64,000 bases of DNA. Source: Lachnospiraceae bacterium (GTDB taxonomy: Bacteria > Bacillota > Clostridia > Lachnospirales > Lachnospiraceae). This document shows positions 53,100 to 61,613 of this stretch, piece after piece. Position 1 is the stretch's first letter; the number at the start of each line of letters is the position of its first letter. The notes under the pieces were generated by a model. The model had not been told where the DNA came from. It did not search any database and saw only the letters and a list, made by a program, of their open reading frames with translations. The stretch lies in the NCBI GenBank assembly GCA_902363555.1, contig CABJAM010000014.1, positions 1 to 64,000 on the forward strand. Reading direction: 5' to 3'. The translations under genes and the position numbers were made by a program.

Positions 53100-54620
53100 A
53101 TGATTAAAGAAACTTATACGGAAAATGGAGCCGTCCGCGGCATTGCAGCGGCTGATCCCCGCATTATATCCTATAAAGGCGTTCCATTTGCGGCCCCGCC
53201 TGTGGGCCCGCTGCGCTGGCACGCTCCTGTGGCTGCACAGAGCTGGGAGGGTGTGCGCGACTGCTACACTTTTGGGCCTATTGCCATGCAGAATATTCCG
53301 GGAATTGATGACAATGATATTTACACAAGAGAGTGGAATGTGGACCCTGAGATTCCGATGTCGGAGGACTGCCTTTATCTGAACATATGGACGCCGGCGA
53401 AAACAAAGGAGGAGCGGCTGCCTGTTTATGTCTGGTACTATGGCGGCGGCCTTCAGGTGGGAAACCCCGCGGAGATGGAATTTGACGGTGAGCGCATTGC
53501 CCGCAGGGGAATTGTTGTTGTGACGGTAAATTATCGGGTGAACGTGTTTGGATTTCTGGCACATCCAGAGCTTACTGAGGAAGCGCCGGAAGCGCCGTGC
53601 AACTTCGGCCATCTTGACCAACAGTTTGGCCTGCGGTGGGTAAAACGGAATATCGCTGCTTTCGGCGGAGATCCCGATAATATTACTATTGGCGGGCAGT
53701 CTGCCGGAGGCGGAAGTGTACTGACCCAGTTGAATTGTCCGGCGAACCGGGGGTATATTCAAAAGGCGATTATTGAGAGCGGTATACTGACGACAACTTA
53801 CAGCCCGCACCCGACAAAAAGCCTGGAGGAAGTGCAAAAGAGCGGGCTGGCATTTTTCGATGCTCTGGGTGTAAAAACGCTTAAGGAGGCAAGAGCGCTC
53901 CCGGCGGAGTATATCCGGGATAAATGCAATGCATTTGGCGCTTTTTGGGGAACCTGTATTGATGGTGTTTTTCAGAAGGATTCCTATATCAACAGTTTAT
54001 ATAAAGGCGAGCTTTTGGATGTGCCGCTGCTTCTGGGCCATACGGACCATGAATTTTTTGTGCAGCCTCCGGCGGATACGATGGATGAGCTTGTGTCCTA
54101 TGCTGAAAATAAATTTGGCAGCCGCAGCGGGGAATTTTTGAAGATCATCCATGCTTCGGACGGAATAGCCGAAGCGCTGGAAAACAGTAAAATAATCGGG
54201 ATGGAGATAAGTGTTCAGGCCGCAATGCGGTTTCTTGAAAACTGTGGCAGTAAGAGCCCGCACTACTACTATGAATTTGGGCCGGAGATACCCGGCTGGG
54301 ATGATCCCGGAGCCTTTCATTCCGTAGACCTGTGGTTTTTCTTTGAAACCCTTGCCAAATGCTGGCGCCCGTTTACCGGAAAGCATTACGATCTGGCGCG
54401 CCATATGTGTAACTACTGGTGTAATTTTATCGCTTCCGGTGATCCCAATGGTAATGATGCCGATGGAAGCGCGATGGAATACTGGCCGGCCTTTGACTCC
54501 GCCAGCCGAAGCTGTATGACATTTTTCAACATGCCTGAGATGGTGAACTGCCATAAAAATCCATTGATAGAATTGCTGATCGATACTCTGGCGGATGAAA
54601 TTTCGCAGGGAAATAAATAA
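53100..54620 (+). CDS. Type-B carboxylesterase (third)
   Basis: 506 aa, normal length. EDCLYLNIWTP, YYGGGLQVG at the oxyanion site (Tyr in place of the usual His-Gly start), elbow GGQSAGG (Ser201), acid in GHTDHEFF and His in GAFHSVDLWFF. It is closer to the enzyme at 6718 than to the one at 8033 (same GAFHS type). AAGGAGG precedes the ATG; TTGAC-TTT-GTCAA lies at 53068-53080. Cytoplasmic. Follows the tandem esterase by 45 bases and ends at a strong bidirectional terminator. Confidence 0.9.
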   Translation: MIKETYTENGAVRGIAAADPRIISYKGVPFAAPPVGPLRWHAPVAAQSWEGVRDCYTFGPIAMQNIPGIDDNDIYTREWNVDPEIPMSEDCLYLNIWTPAKTKEERLPVYVWYYGGGLQVGNPAEMEFDGERIARRGIVVVTVNYRVNVFGFLAHPELTEEAPEAPCNFGHLDQQFGLRWVKRNIAAFGGDPDNITIGGQSAGGGSVLTQLNCPANRGYIQKAIIESGILTTTYSPHPTKSLEEVQKSGLAFFDALGVKTLKEARALPAEYIRDKCNAFGAFWGTCIDGVFQKDSYINSLYKGELLDVPLLLGHTDHEFFVQPPADTMDELVSYAENKFGSRSGEFLKIIHASDGIAEALENSKIIGMEISVQAAMRFLENCGSKSPHYYYEFGPEIPGWDDPGAFHSVDLWFFFETLAKCWRPFTGKHYDLARHMCNYWCNFIASGDPNGNDADGSAMEYWPAFDSASRSCMTFFNMPEMVNCHKNPLIELLIDTLADEISQGNK

Positions 54621-54625
54621 AGTTT

Positions 54626-54685
54626 AAATGCCTGGCCCCGGCAGGTTCGATGATCTGATCGAACTTACCGGGGCCAGGCATTTTT
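54626..54685. terminator. Strong bidirectional terminator
   Basis: AAATGCCTGGCCCCGG (54626-54641) and CCGGGGCCAGGCATTT (54668-54683) are perfect 16-base arms, with an inner perfect GTTCGAT/ATCGAAC helix, and T's follow on the plus strand (A's precede on the left for the minus strand). It separates the convergent carboxylesterase and MarR operons. Confidence 0.9.
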
Positions 54686-54798
54686 GGTTCAGGTCGGTTC
54701 GATGATTTGATCAAACTTACCGGGGCCGGGCAGTTGGGTTCAGGCAGGATTGATGATTTGATCGAACTTTCCGGAACCGGGCAGTTGGATTCAGGCCT
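54640..54798. repeat. Three degenerate tandem repeats, about 51 bp
   Basis: The core GATGATyTGATC followed by AACTT and CCGG recurs at 54649, 54701 and 54752 (spacing 52 and 51). Each unit also carries CCGGGCAG or CCAGGCAT and TTCAGG. The first unit is part of the terminator; the third runs into the 3' end of the MarR gene and so supplies its last codons. It looks like duplication of the terminator loop followed by decay. Confidence 0.7.
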
Positions 54799-55213
54799 GA
54801 AGATTTTCGGAGACCCGGTCCAGCATGGTTATAAGCATTTCCTTTTCGGCATCGTCAAATCCCTGATAGCAGATACGCTCAACCTGTTCAAAAATTTCAA
54901 TAACCTTATATGCCAGATCACGTCCATAATCCGTGAGAAAAATCAGGTTTCCCCGTTTCCCGCAGGAAGTAAGGACTTCCTTTTTTGTAATAAGATTTTT
55001 GACCGCCATGATCTTGAGGAGCGATGTCATGGTCGCCGGCCGGACACCACAGCTTTCGGAGAGATCCTTTTGTAAAATTCCGTTATTGGACAGCAAATGG
55101 GTAAGTATTTTGGGCTGGCCGTCAGAAAGCCCTATTTTCTGAAATTCCTGACGGCTTTTTTGCATGTGCAGCGTGTGCGCCCGGATGAGCGCCATATGTA
55201 AGGGTTCGTTCAT
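54791..55213 (-). CDS. MarR-family regulator
   Basis: 140 aa with the winged helix of the family (GILQKDLSESCGVRPATMTSLLKIM, then the wing KKEVLTSCGKRGNLIFLTDYGRDL) and flanking dimer helices. Third gene of a minus-strand operon after two esterase genes; the operon promoter carries a perfect 20-bp palindrome at 57663-57682 that fits a MarR dimer. It probably represses its own operon until a phenolic or acyl ligand binds, the common behaviour of MarR proteins. Two cysteines (in SCGVR and SCGKR) could also make it redox-sensitive. Confidence 0.9.
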   Translation of the reverse strand: MNEPLHMALIRAHTLHMQKSRQEFQKIGLSDGQPKILTHLLSNNGILQKDLSESCGVRPATMTSLLKIMAVKNLITKKEVLTSCGKRGNLIFLTDYGRDLAYKVIEIFEQVERICYQGFDDAEKEMLITMLDRVSENLQA

Positions 55214-55226
55214 AATTCACCTCATT

Positions 55227-56426
55227 TCAATTCAGACAGCCGTAGGCTGTCGGCCGCATCCGCAGGTGGTGGTATTCTTCCAGATTTGGCTGCAAATTAT
55301 GCATATATACCATTGATACGCCGGTGGCCGGATCGGCTTCGGCCCATGTGCCCGAGCCGCCGGTCCAGCCAAAGGCTCCGGGCGATCCGTTATGGTGGCC
55401 CTTGTATGGATCAAGAAGTGTACGGACACCATATCCGTAGCCGTAGCCGGCCAGATAATCGTTGGAGAAATCCTCCTGTATCATCGTATCGGTCAGCGTG
55501 TTTGTCCTAAAAAGGTCGATGGTCTTTCTTCCCATCAGCCGTACACCATTGTATACGCCGCCGCAGGCCAGCATCTGCATCAGCTTCGTGTAGTCGAAGC
55601 AGTTGGTTATGACGCGGGAAAAACCGGAAATCGTACCGAGAGGGCCGACAAAGCGGGCATCCTCCTCCGGAGTTAAGGCGTAGAGGGCATTCTCGTCACC
55701 CAGCTTTTTGTCTGGATACAGATAGTAATTTTTTACAAGCCGGTCGGAGAGATCGCCGAAGGTGAAATTTGCGGAGCTGTCCATACCCAGAGGCTCGAAC
55801 AGCATTTCCTTTATGACCATCTCTGCCGGTTTGCCGCAGATCGCTTCCAGAAGTCCTGCTGTCAGCTCACTTGAAAAGCCATATAAAAAGCGCGTGCCTG
55901 GTTCAAAGGTCAAAGGAACCTCCGAAATGGCGCGAATCTGCTCCCGAAGTGAAAAATGCCCCTTTTCACGCAGCGGCTTCATCGCTTTTGCCATAAGCCG
56001 GGATACGGGATGCTGTACAGGGCTTTCTCCCATGATCATATCATATGGCAGCCCACATGTCATGTTCATAATATTTTTTATTGCGATCGGATGATCCGTG
56101 GGAACAATATCAACATATCCGTTAGGCTTGCAGACGAGCTTCTTTGAATGACGCCACTCCGGAAAATACTCGTACAGGGGATCACTCATAAGAAACCGCC
56201 CCTGTTCATAAAGCATCATGGCGGTGGTATACATGGCGATCTTTGTCAGCGACGCCTGACGGAAGACATGCTCGCGTTCCAGGCATTTCCCTGACTCGAT
56301 ATCCGCCCATCCAAAATAATTTTCATATAAAGTTTCACCCTTACGGGCAATAATACAACTGCATCCTGGCAGTCCATCATCGACGTATTTTTGCAGCAAA
56401 GCATCTAAATCCTTAAAGTTCGACAT
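55227..56426 (-). CDS. Serine-hydrolase esterase, beta-lactamase fold (copy 1)
   Basis: 399 aa, EstB/class-C-beta-lactamase-like esterase. Nucleophile in QASLTK (Ser59, Lys62), Tyr motif YGFSSE and the third element GWTGGSGTW in the place of the K-T-G box. These enzymes hydrolyse acyl esters, not beta-lactams, in most sugar loci (family knowledge). No signal peptide. Start 56424-56426 follows GAGGAGGAA; a longer reading lacks support. It sits 13 bases before MarR and follows a paralogue that shares most of its C-terminal third. Confidence 0.88.
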   Translation of the reverse strand: MSNFKDLDALLQKYVDDGLPGCSCIIARKGETLYENYFGWADIESGKCLEREHVFRQASLTKIAMYTTAMMLYEQGRFLMSDPLYEYFPEWRHSKKLVCKPNGYVDIVPTDHPIAIKNIMNMTCGLPYDMIMGESPVQHPVSRLMAKAMKPLREKGHFSLREQIRAISEVPLTFEPGTRFLYGFSSELTAGLLEAICGKPAEMVIKEMLFEPLGMDSSANFTFGDLSDRLVKNYYLYPDKKLGDENALYALTPEEDARFVGPLGTISGFSRVITNCFDYTKLMQMLACGGVYNGVRLMGRKTIDLFRTNTLTDTMIQEDFSNDYLAGYGYGYGVRTLLDPYKGHHNGSPGAFGWTGGSGTWAEADPATGVSMVYMHNLQPNLEEYHHLRMRPTAYGCLN

Positions 56427-56456
56427 AATATTCCTCCTCAATTTGCCATGGATTTC

Positions 56457-57632
56457 CTATAAAATGCAGCCATAGGCGGCCGCGCGTACACGCAGGTGAT
56501 AATACTGCTCACCGCTGGGCACGCTATTATGCATATAGACGATGGAGACGCCCTCGGCAGGGTCGGCTTCACACCAGGTACCAAAACCGCCGGTCCATCC
56601 AAAGGCGCCAAGCGAACCATTATGATTCCCCTTGGCCGGATCGATGAGTGTACGGACGCCGTAACCATATCCGTAGCCGGCGTTATAGCTGTCGTCAAAA
56701 TCCTTTTGCTGTATACTGTCAAGACCGTTGGTGCGCATCATGTCTATGGTCTGCCGGCCTAAAATCCGGCGGCCGTTATGGACACCGCCGCAGGCGAGCA
56801 TCTGCATGAGCTGAGTATAATCATTGACCGTGGAAAAAAGCCTTGCCCAGCCGCATTCACGCTCAGGACCCGGAAGGTGCTTATCGTCCAGTGCTGTAAC
56901 CATGGGAATCATAGCGCCATCGGCATCCTCTTTATACAGCCGCACCATCCGTTTTTGAATATCACCAAAATAGTGAGAACGGGTACTGGTCATACCCAGA
57001 GGCTCAAAAAGCATTTCTTCAAATACTGTATCGATGGATTTACCGCAGACCGCCTCGATGATACCTGCCGCCAGTTCGCTGGAGAAGCCATAAAGCCAGT
57101 GGGTTCCCGGCTCAAAAGCCTGCGGAACTTTGGCCATGGCGGCAATCTGTTCTCTGAGCGTAAAATGCCCCCGCCTCCAGAGCGGCTGCATATATTTTTG
57201 CATCTCCCGCAGCGTTTCATTCGTTGTGTTTTCATCCGGAAAATTACAGTAGGGCAATCCGCATTTCATCGATAAAACGTCACTGACTGTAACCGGTCTT
57301 TCGGTAGGAACGATTTCGGTATATCCATTGGGATTTTTGACAATCTTTGTAGTATGCTTCCACTCCGGAAAAAAGTCGCTGACAGGATCTGTCAGTAAGA
57401 ACTTCCCGCGTTCATACAGCATCATCATCACCGTGTATAAAGGGAGCTTGGACATGGATGCCTGACGAAAAACAGAATCCCGGGATATTAAAATCCCGGC
57501 TTCCTTGTCGGCATAGCCAAAGTAACCTTCATAAAGGCTTTTTCCGTTTTGGGCAATCTGCAGAGCACAGCCGGGCAATCCCTGGTCCACGAAGCTTTGT
57601 AAGAGCTTATCAAGAGCTTTAAAATCTGACAT
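56457..57632 (-). CDS. Serine-hydrolase esterase, beta-lactamase fold (copy 2)
   Basis: 391 aa, tandem paralogue of the next gene: QASMSK (Ser59, Lys62), YGFSSE, GWTGGFGTW; the stretch GYGYGVRTL.DP.KG.HNGS is shared by both. Divergence in the middle (residues 120-160) suggests different acyl pockets. AAGGAGG precedes ATG 57630-57632. First gene of the MarR-controlled operon; its promoter overlaps a 20-bp palindrome. Cytoplasmic. Confidence 0.88.
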   Translation of the reverse strand: MSDFKALDKLLQSFVDQGLPGCALQIAQNGKSLYEGYFGYADKEAGILISRDSVFRQASMSKLPLYTVMMMLYERGKFLLTDPVSDFFPEWKHTTKIVKNPNGYTEIVPTERPVTVSDVLSMKCGLPYCNFPDENTTNETLREMQKYMQPLWRRGHFTLREQIAAMAKVPQAFEPGTHWLYGFSSELAAGIIEAVCGKSIDTVFEEMLFEPLGMTSTRSHYFGDIQKRMVRLYKEDADGAMIPMVTALDDKHLPGPERECGWARLFSTVNDYTQLMQMLACGGVHNGRRILGRQTIDMMRTNGLDSIQQKDFDDSYNAGYGYGYGVRTLIDPAKGNHNGSLGAFGWTGGFGTWCEADPAEGVSIVYMHNSVPSGEQYYHLRVRAAAYGCIL

Positions 57633-57662
57633 AAATGACCTCCTTATATTCAAGATAAAACA

Positions 57663-57682
57663 TTAATTAGATATCTAATTAA
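57663..57682. promoter_or_regulatory. Probable MarR operator
   Basis: A perfect 20-bp palindrome (TTAATTAGAT and its reverse complement) directly downstream of the minus-strand -10 box, where a bound MarR dimer would block transcription start. MarR sites are typically 16-20-bp AT-rich palindromes (family knowledge), and the only MarR gene in view is in the operon this promoter drives. Confidence 0.7.
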
Positions 57683-57683
57683 A

Positions 57684-57712
57684 ATTCTATATTATAGGCA
57701 AAAATAAGTCAA
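57684..57712 (-). promoter_or_regulatory. Promoter of esterase-MarR operon
   Basis: On the minus strand TTGACT (57707-57712), 17-base spacer, TAGAAT (57684-57689), followed at once by the operator palindrome. Confidence 0.7.
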
Positions 57713-57741
57713 TAGATTTCGGATAAATCTGTTTGAAACAA

Positions 57742-57770
57742 TTGACTTTATAACGATTATATGGTAAAAC
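57742..57770 (+). promoter_or_regulatory. Promoter of double-domain esterase gene
   Basis: TTGACT (57742-57747), 17-base spacer, TAAAAC (57765-57770), 38 bases before the start. The -10 is poor. It is divergent from the MarR-controlled promoter and about 60 bases from the operator, so MarR control of both directions is possible but not shown. Confidence 0.4.
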
Positions 57771-57808
57771 TGAGATAGCATAAACGAAAAAGCAAGGAGG
57801 AGCAAATA

Positions 57809-59491
57809 ATGGAGCTGGTTTACAAAAAAATCGAGGATGGCAGCCGAGATATGTTTATTTATTTCCCGGAAATCCCTATGAGATCCCCATTTAGAAGATA
57901 TGGTCTGGTGATCGTAAGGCCGGACGCTTCCCGGGAATCCGCTGAGAAAATCATGGAGGATTGGGGGTTGAAGGAACTGGCGGATAAGGAGGCGCTGGTG
58001 ATCTCTTTTCCAAATCCTGGCTGTGGTGGCTGGCGGCTTTCTGCTACGGAAGCCGAGGTGGATATCCTGTTAAAAATGCAGGATGAGATGTGTACGCCCG
58101 GATCTGCCCGAATAACCTTAACGGAAAAAGGGATTCCGGATTTTGCATCCATGTCCAACCGATGGCACCTGATGAATGATACCCGGTATTATATCGGCAT
58201 CGGTGACGGAGCGTCCATGGTTTATGGGCTTTGTCTTTTACATCCGGAAGCTGCGGCAGGGATTGCATGTATTGGAGGAGAGGTCTGTACGGATCTGTTT
58301 CAGAAAGCAGTTCCCGCACCAATGCCGGCGCGGCTTTATGGGGCCCCGGAGGATATGTTTGATTTTCTGGCAGTCAAGGGTAATCAGGCGGAGCCGGTGC
58401 GTGCGTGTAATGAAAGCTGTGTCTATGTGAATAAAATCAATCCTTTAATGAGCGTTACATGTTGGATGCAGCCGCCTGTGCTCAACCGTTGTTGGATGGA
58501 GGAGCTTTATGAGAGCTTTTTTAGTAAAATACGCCGGATCAATACAGGAATGCACGGAGATATTGATTCCCGTATGGCTGACGCAGCACATATATTTGAG
58601 TGTCATTTGGAGGACACATGTTTGTCGGATGGCCTTCCTCATACATGGTTTGTCCATATACCAGAGCGTGTGCGGTCGGGAGATGGTAAAGTGCCGATGG
58701 TCATGTTCATGCACGGCGGCTCGGATAATCCGGCGGAAGCGGCGCAGATGAGCCGTTTTCACGAAATTGGTGAGCAGGAGGGCTTTATAACGGTTTATCC
58801 ATGGGGCACGAACCGCTCGTCCTGGAATAGTGACTGTAACCCGGACGAGGCGGATGACGATGCCTATCTGTTGTCGCTTGTACACCATATGATTCAAAAG
58901 TATCCGGTGGATGCATCCAGAATTTACGTATCCGGTTTTTCCAATGGTGCTGCCCAGGCCCAGGTTTTTGCCATGCGCCATCCCAAGCTGACGGCGGGGC
59001 TTTGCCACATTGACTCCAACTGGCCGGGAAAAAGAGATGGGATTACGGAGCTTTCCGTGAAGGATATACGCCCCTTTGCCATGGCTATGGAGTTGAAAGA
59101 AGAACAGGATTACCGTATGCCGGTATGGTACACTTACGGAACACGGGAGCCGTCCTACCCGGTATATCGGGGATGCTCACAACAGCATCAGTATGATTTC
59201 TGGAAAGTCTATAATAACATTATGGTTAAGGAGACGCCGCCAAGGGAGCAGCCCCATCCCTGCGGTTGTGGTGTGGAGGGCGATACGCGGGAGCAGATGC
59301 ATCCTTTGGCGGTATACCCTCATCTTTGCTATGATATCCAGCGGTTTTATTCAAAGGAAGGCGAGAATCTTTATAATTATGTACTGGTCCGCGATAAAGG
59401 CCACGAGGTGGCTCCGGCGGATGCATGGCTTGGATGGAATTATGTTAAAAATTTCAGAAGACTGCCGGATGGACGGCTTGGAACCGTATAA
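57809..59491 (+). CDS. Double-domain esterase, first copy inactive
   Basis: 560 aa. The second half (about 250-560) is a PHB-depolymerase/feruloyl-esterase-like domain with MFMHGGSDNPAEA, elbow SGFSNGAA (Ser378) and a His near the end in RDKGHEVAPADAW. The first half aligns with it (RYYIGIGDGASMVYGLCLLHPE against RIYVSGFSNGAAQAQVFAMRHPK) but has Gly132 where the nucleophile Ser should be, so it is probably a binding or scaffold copy. No signal peptide. CAAGGAGGAG precedes the ATG. Divergent from the MarR operon and 79 bases before GH39. Confidence 0.82.
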   Translation: MELVYKKIEDGSRDMFIYFPEIPMRSPFRRYGLVIVRPDASRESAEKIMEDWGLKELADKEALVISFPNPGCGGWRLSATEAEVDILLKMQDEMCTPGSARITLTEKGIPDFASMSNRWHLMNDTRYYIGIGDGASMVYGLCLLHPEAAAGIACIGGEVCTDLFQKAVPAPMPARLYGAPEDMFDFLAVKGNQAEPVRACNESCVYVNKINPLMSVTCWMQPPVLNRCWMEELYESFFSKIRRINTGMHGDIDSRMADAAHIFECHLEDTCLSDGLPHTWFVHIPERVRSGDGKVPMVMFMHGGSDNPAEAAQMSRFHEIGEQEGFITVYPWGTNRSSWNSDCNPDEADDDAYLLSLVHHMIQKYPVDASRIYVSGFSNGAAQAQVFAMRHPKLTAGLCHIDSNWPGKRDGITELSVKDIRPFAMAMELKEEQDYRMPVWYTYGTREPSYPVYRGCSQQHQYDFWKVYNNIMVKETPPREQPHPCGCGVEGDTREQMHPLAVYPHLCYDIQRFYSKEGENLYNYVLVRDKGHEVAPADAWLGWNYVKNFRRLPDGRLGTV

Positions 59492-59497
59492 ATCTAT

Positions 59498-59530
59498 GGA
59501 TATACCTGCGAAAGCATGTATATCCGTTTT
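59498..59530 (+). terminator. Hairpin with GAAA tetraloop
   Basis: GGATATAC (59498-59505) pairs with GTATATCC (59518-59525); an inner TGC/GCA helix is capped by GAAA, and GTTTT follows. Probably a partial terminator between the esterase and GH39 genes. Confidence 0.65.
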
Positions 59531-59569
59531 ACAAATGCAGGGGAATAATAGTGAAGGAGAAGTGGGCGT

Positions 59570-61093
59570 ATGGAGGAGCAAAAAAGCTATATCATAGAAA
59601 AAGGAACACAGATTCCATTTTATAACCATGTAGATTTTTGCGTAGGCACAGGCCGTATGGGTCTGGCATTACAAAAAGAATATCAGGATCAACTGGCCCT
59701 GGTTCAGAAGGAAATCGGTTTCAAGTATATACGGGGGCATGGACTTTTTTCTGATGACATGGCTATTTATCACGAGTACACAGACGAAGCCGGAGAAAAA
59801 CAGGCAGAATATAATTTTACATATCTGGATATGGTGATGGACAGCTACTTAAAGCTGAATATCCGGCCGTTTTTGGAACTGGGATTTATGCCGGAGAAGA
59901 TGGCTTCCGGAAAACAGACCATTTTTTACTGGAAGGGAAATGTGACGCCGCCAAAAAGCTATGACGACTGGTGCGCCATGGTACAGGCCGTTTTGCGCCA
60001 CCTTATGGCGCGTTACGGTGAAGCGGAGGTTGTCACATGGCCGGTTGAAGTATGGAATGAGCCTAATCTTCCGGGATTTTGGAAGGATGCGGACATGGAA
60101 GCTTATTTCACACTGTTTTATAAAACCTTTCATGCCATTAAAGCTGTGGATGCGCGTTTTTGTGTGGGCGGCCCGGCCATCTGCGGCGTTATGGACGAAT
60201 TGTGGATACGCTCTTTTCTGGAATTTTGCAAACGGGAGCAGCTTGTGCCGGATTTTATCACAAGGCACCATTATACTACAGAGCTTCCGGAGCGGGTGGG
60301 CCACTATGGATATGCGAAGTTGTCCAGGCCAGAGGATGGCTTTGCAAATTTAAGAACGACACGTGACATTATAGACAGTTTTGATGAATTTCGTGGAATG
60401 AAAATCCATATTACAGAGTTTAATACCTCTTATATCCCCAACTGCCCGCTGCATGATACAAACCAGAACGCGGCATATATCGCCCATCAGCTTTCACGGC
60501 TGGGGGATGTCAATGAATCGTATTCTTATTGGACTTTTGGTGATATTTTTGAAGAACAGGGCGTTCCATTTACGCCATTTCACGGCGGCTTTGGCCTGGT
60601 CGCTAATGGATGCATACCAAAGCCAACCTTCTGGACTTTTAAATTTTTTAAGGACCTTCAGGGTGTATGCATCTATCGGTCAGATAATGCGGTTATTGTG
60701 GAACAGCCGGACCATACCTTCCGCGGCGTTTTGTGGAATCACGGATGTGAGCGGAAGGATGAAACGCTTATTTTGGAATTTACTCTGCCAGTATGCACAT
60801 TGGATCAAAATGTGGATGAGTATTGCTGTCTGATGAAAACAGTGGATGAGCAGACCTGTAATCCCCTGAAGCTCTGGCATGATATGGGAGAACCGTCGGA
60901 TTTGTCAAAAGAGCAGACGATGCTGCTTAGAGCCGCGTCCGTACCGGCTGTGGCCTCACGGAGAATTAAAGTGGAGGAAGAAAAAATAAAGCTTGCATTT
61001 CGTATTGAGGAATTTGGTGTATTATATTTTGAAGTCTTTCCGGTGGATGATAAAAGTGACCGGGGGTATGACTTTGGAAGGGTTATGGGTTGA
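59570..61093 (+). CDS. GH39 beta-xylosidase-type glycosidase
   Basis: 507 aa, family GH39 retaining enzyme. Acid/base Glu164 in VWNEPNLPGFW and nucleophile Glu283 in HITEFNTSYIPN; the final 90 residues form the usual beta-sandwich. GH39 members release beta-D-xylose or related sugars. GTQIPFYNHVDFCVGTGRMGLAL is the typical start of the family, and there is no signal peptide. AAGGAGA lies about 12 bases before the ATG. A perfect hairpin follows the gene. Confidence 0.9.
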   Translation: MEEQKSYIIEKGTQIPFYNHVDFCVGTGRMGLALQKEYQDQLALVQKEIGFKYIRGHGLFSDDMAIYHEYTDEAGEKQAEYNFTYLDMVMDSYLKLNIRPFLELGFMPEKMASGKQTIFYWKGNVTPPKSYDDWCAMVQAVLRHLMARYGEAEVVTWPVEVWNEPNLPGFWKDADMEAYFTLFYKTFHAIKAVDARFCVGGPAICGVMDELWIRSFLEFCKREQLVPDFITRHHYTTELPERVGHYGYAKLSRPEDGFANLRTTRDIIDSFDEFRGMKIHITEFNTSYIPNCPLHDTNQNAAYIAHQLSRLGDVNESYSYWTFGDIFEEQGVPFTPFHGGFGLVANGCIPKPTFWTFKFFKDLQGVCIYRSDNAVIVEQPDHTFRGVLWNHGCERKDETLILEFTLPVCTLDQNVDEYCCLMKTVDEQTCNPLKLWHDMGEPSDLSKEQTMLLRAASVPAVASRRIKVEEEKIKLAFRIEEFGVLYFEVFPVDDKSDRGYDFGRVMG

Positions 61094-61139
61094 AGGCGTG
61101 ATGGCAAAGAAATTTTGCTGCCACGGTGAATTTGATTTT

Positions 61140-61166
61140 GTCAGGCAGACGGCGAGTCTGCCTGAC
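61140..61166. terminator. Perfect hairpin between convergent genes
   Basis: GTCAGGCAGAC (61140-61150) and GTCTGCCTGAC (61156-61166) form an 11-bp perfect stem with a GGCGA loop. No T-run follows on either strand, but the place between convergent GH39 and toxin genes fits a bidirectional stop. Confidence 0.6.
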
Positions 61167-61196
61167 CGGACGCTTTATCAAAAGTGATGTAAAATC

Positions 61197-61613
61197 CTAA
61201 GAAGCAAACTGTAAAAGAAATTCCGTAGGCGTGAGCGCTGGAACATTAAATTCTTCAAAATCCTTTTTGTTTCGGGTAATGATGTAATCGCAACGATTGG
61301 ATTTTGCACACGTGGCAACAAGGCAGTCCTCAAAATCCCTGGCTCTTATCTGGAATGCTGTAAGGACATCATTATTGGTTACACTGCAAACCTTGACGAT
61401 TTCCAGCAGCTTTCCGACTGCTTTATATGCAAGATCTGTGCTGTGAGTGTATTTCCTGACCAGATAGTAGATATCTGTCACAGAGGAAGCAGACACGAAA
61501 CCGTCAATCCGGTGTTCTTCACAGAGTGATAGAACCTTGTAGGAGTTTTCCACGAAAGGTTCCCGTTCCAGCAGTACATCAATAATTACATTTGTGTCAC
61601 ACATTATTTTCAT
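61197..61613 (-). CDS. PIN-domain toxin, VapC-like
   Basis: 138 aa, PIN-fold ribonuclease. Acidic residues of the active site are visible in MCDTNVIIDVLLERE (Asp6, Asp12), in ARDFEDCLVA and toward the C-terminus in TRNKKDF. Start at 61611-61613 gives the family N-terminus MKIMCDTNVIID; upstream residues are rejected. It overlaps the antitoxin gene by 17 bases, the usual antitoxin-first order. Targets of such toxins are usually tRNA or rRNA sites (family knowledge). Confidence 0.88.
   Translation of the reverse strand: MKIMCDTNVIIDVLLEREPFVENSYKVLSLCEEHRIDGFVSASSVTDIYYLVRKYTHSTDLAYKAVGKLLEIVKVCSVTNNDVLTAFQIRARDFEDCLVATCAKSNRCDYIITRNKKDFEEFNVPALTPTEFLLQFAS

Noticed and set aside
54640..54798. 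CRISPR array
   Set aside because: Only three degenerate units, no unique spacers between constant repeats, and no cas genes; the unit derives from a terminator.
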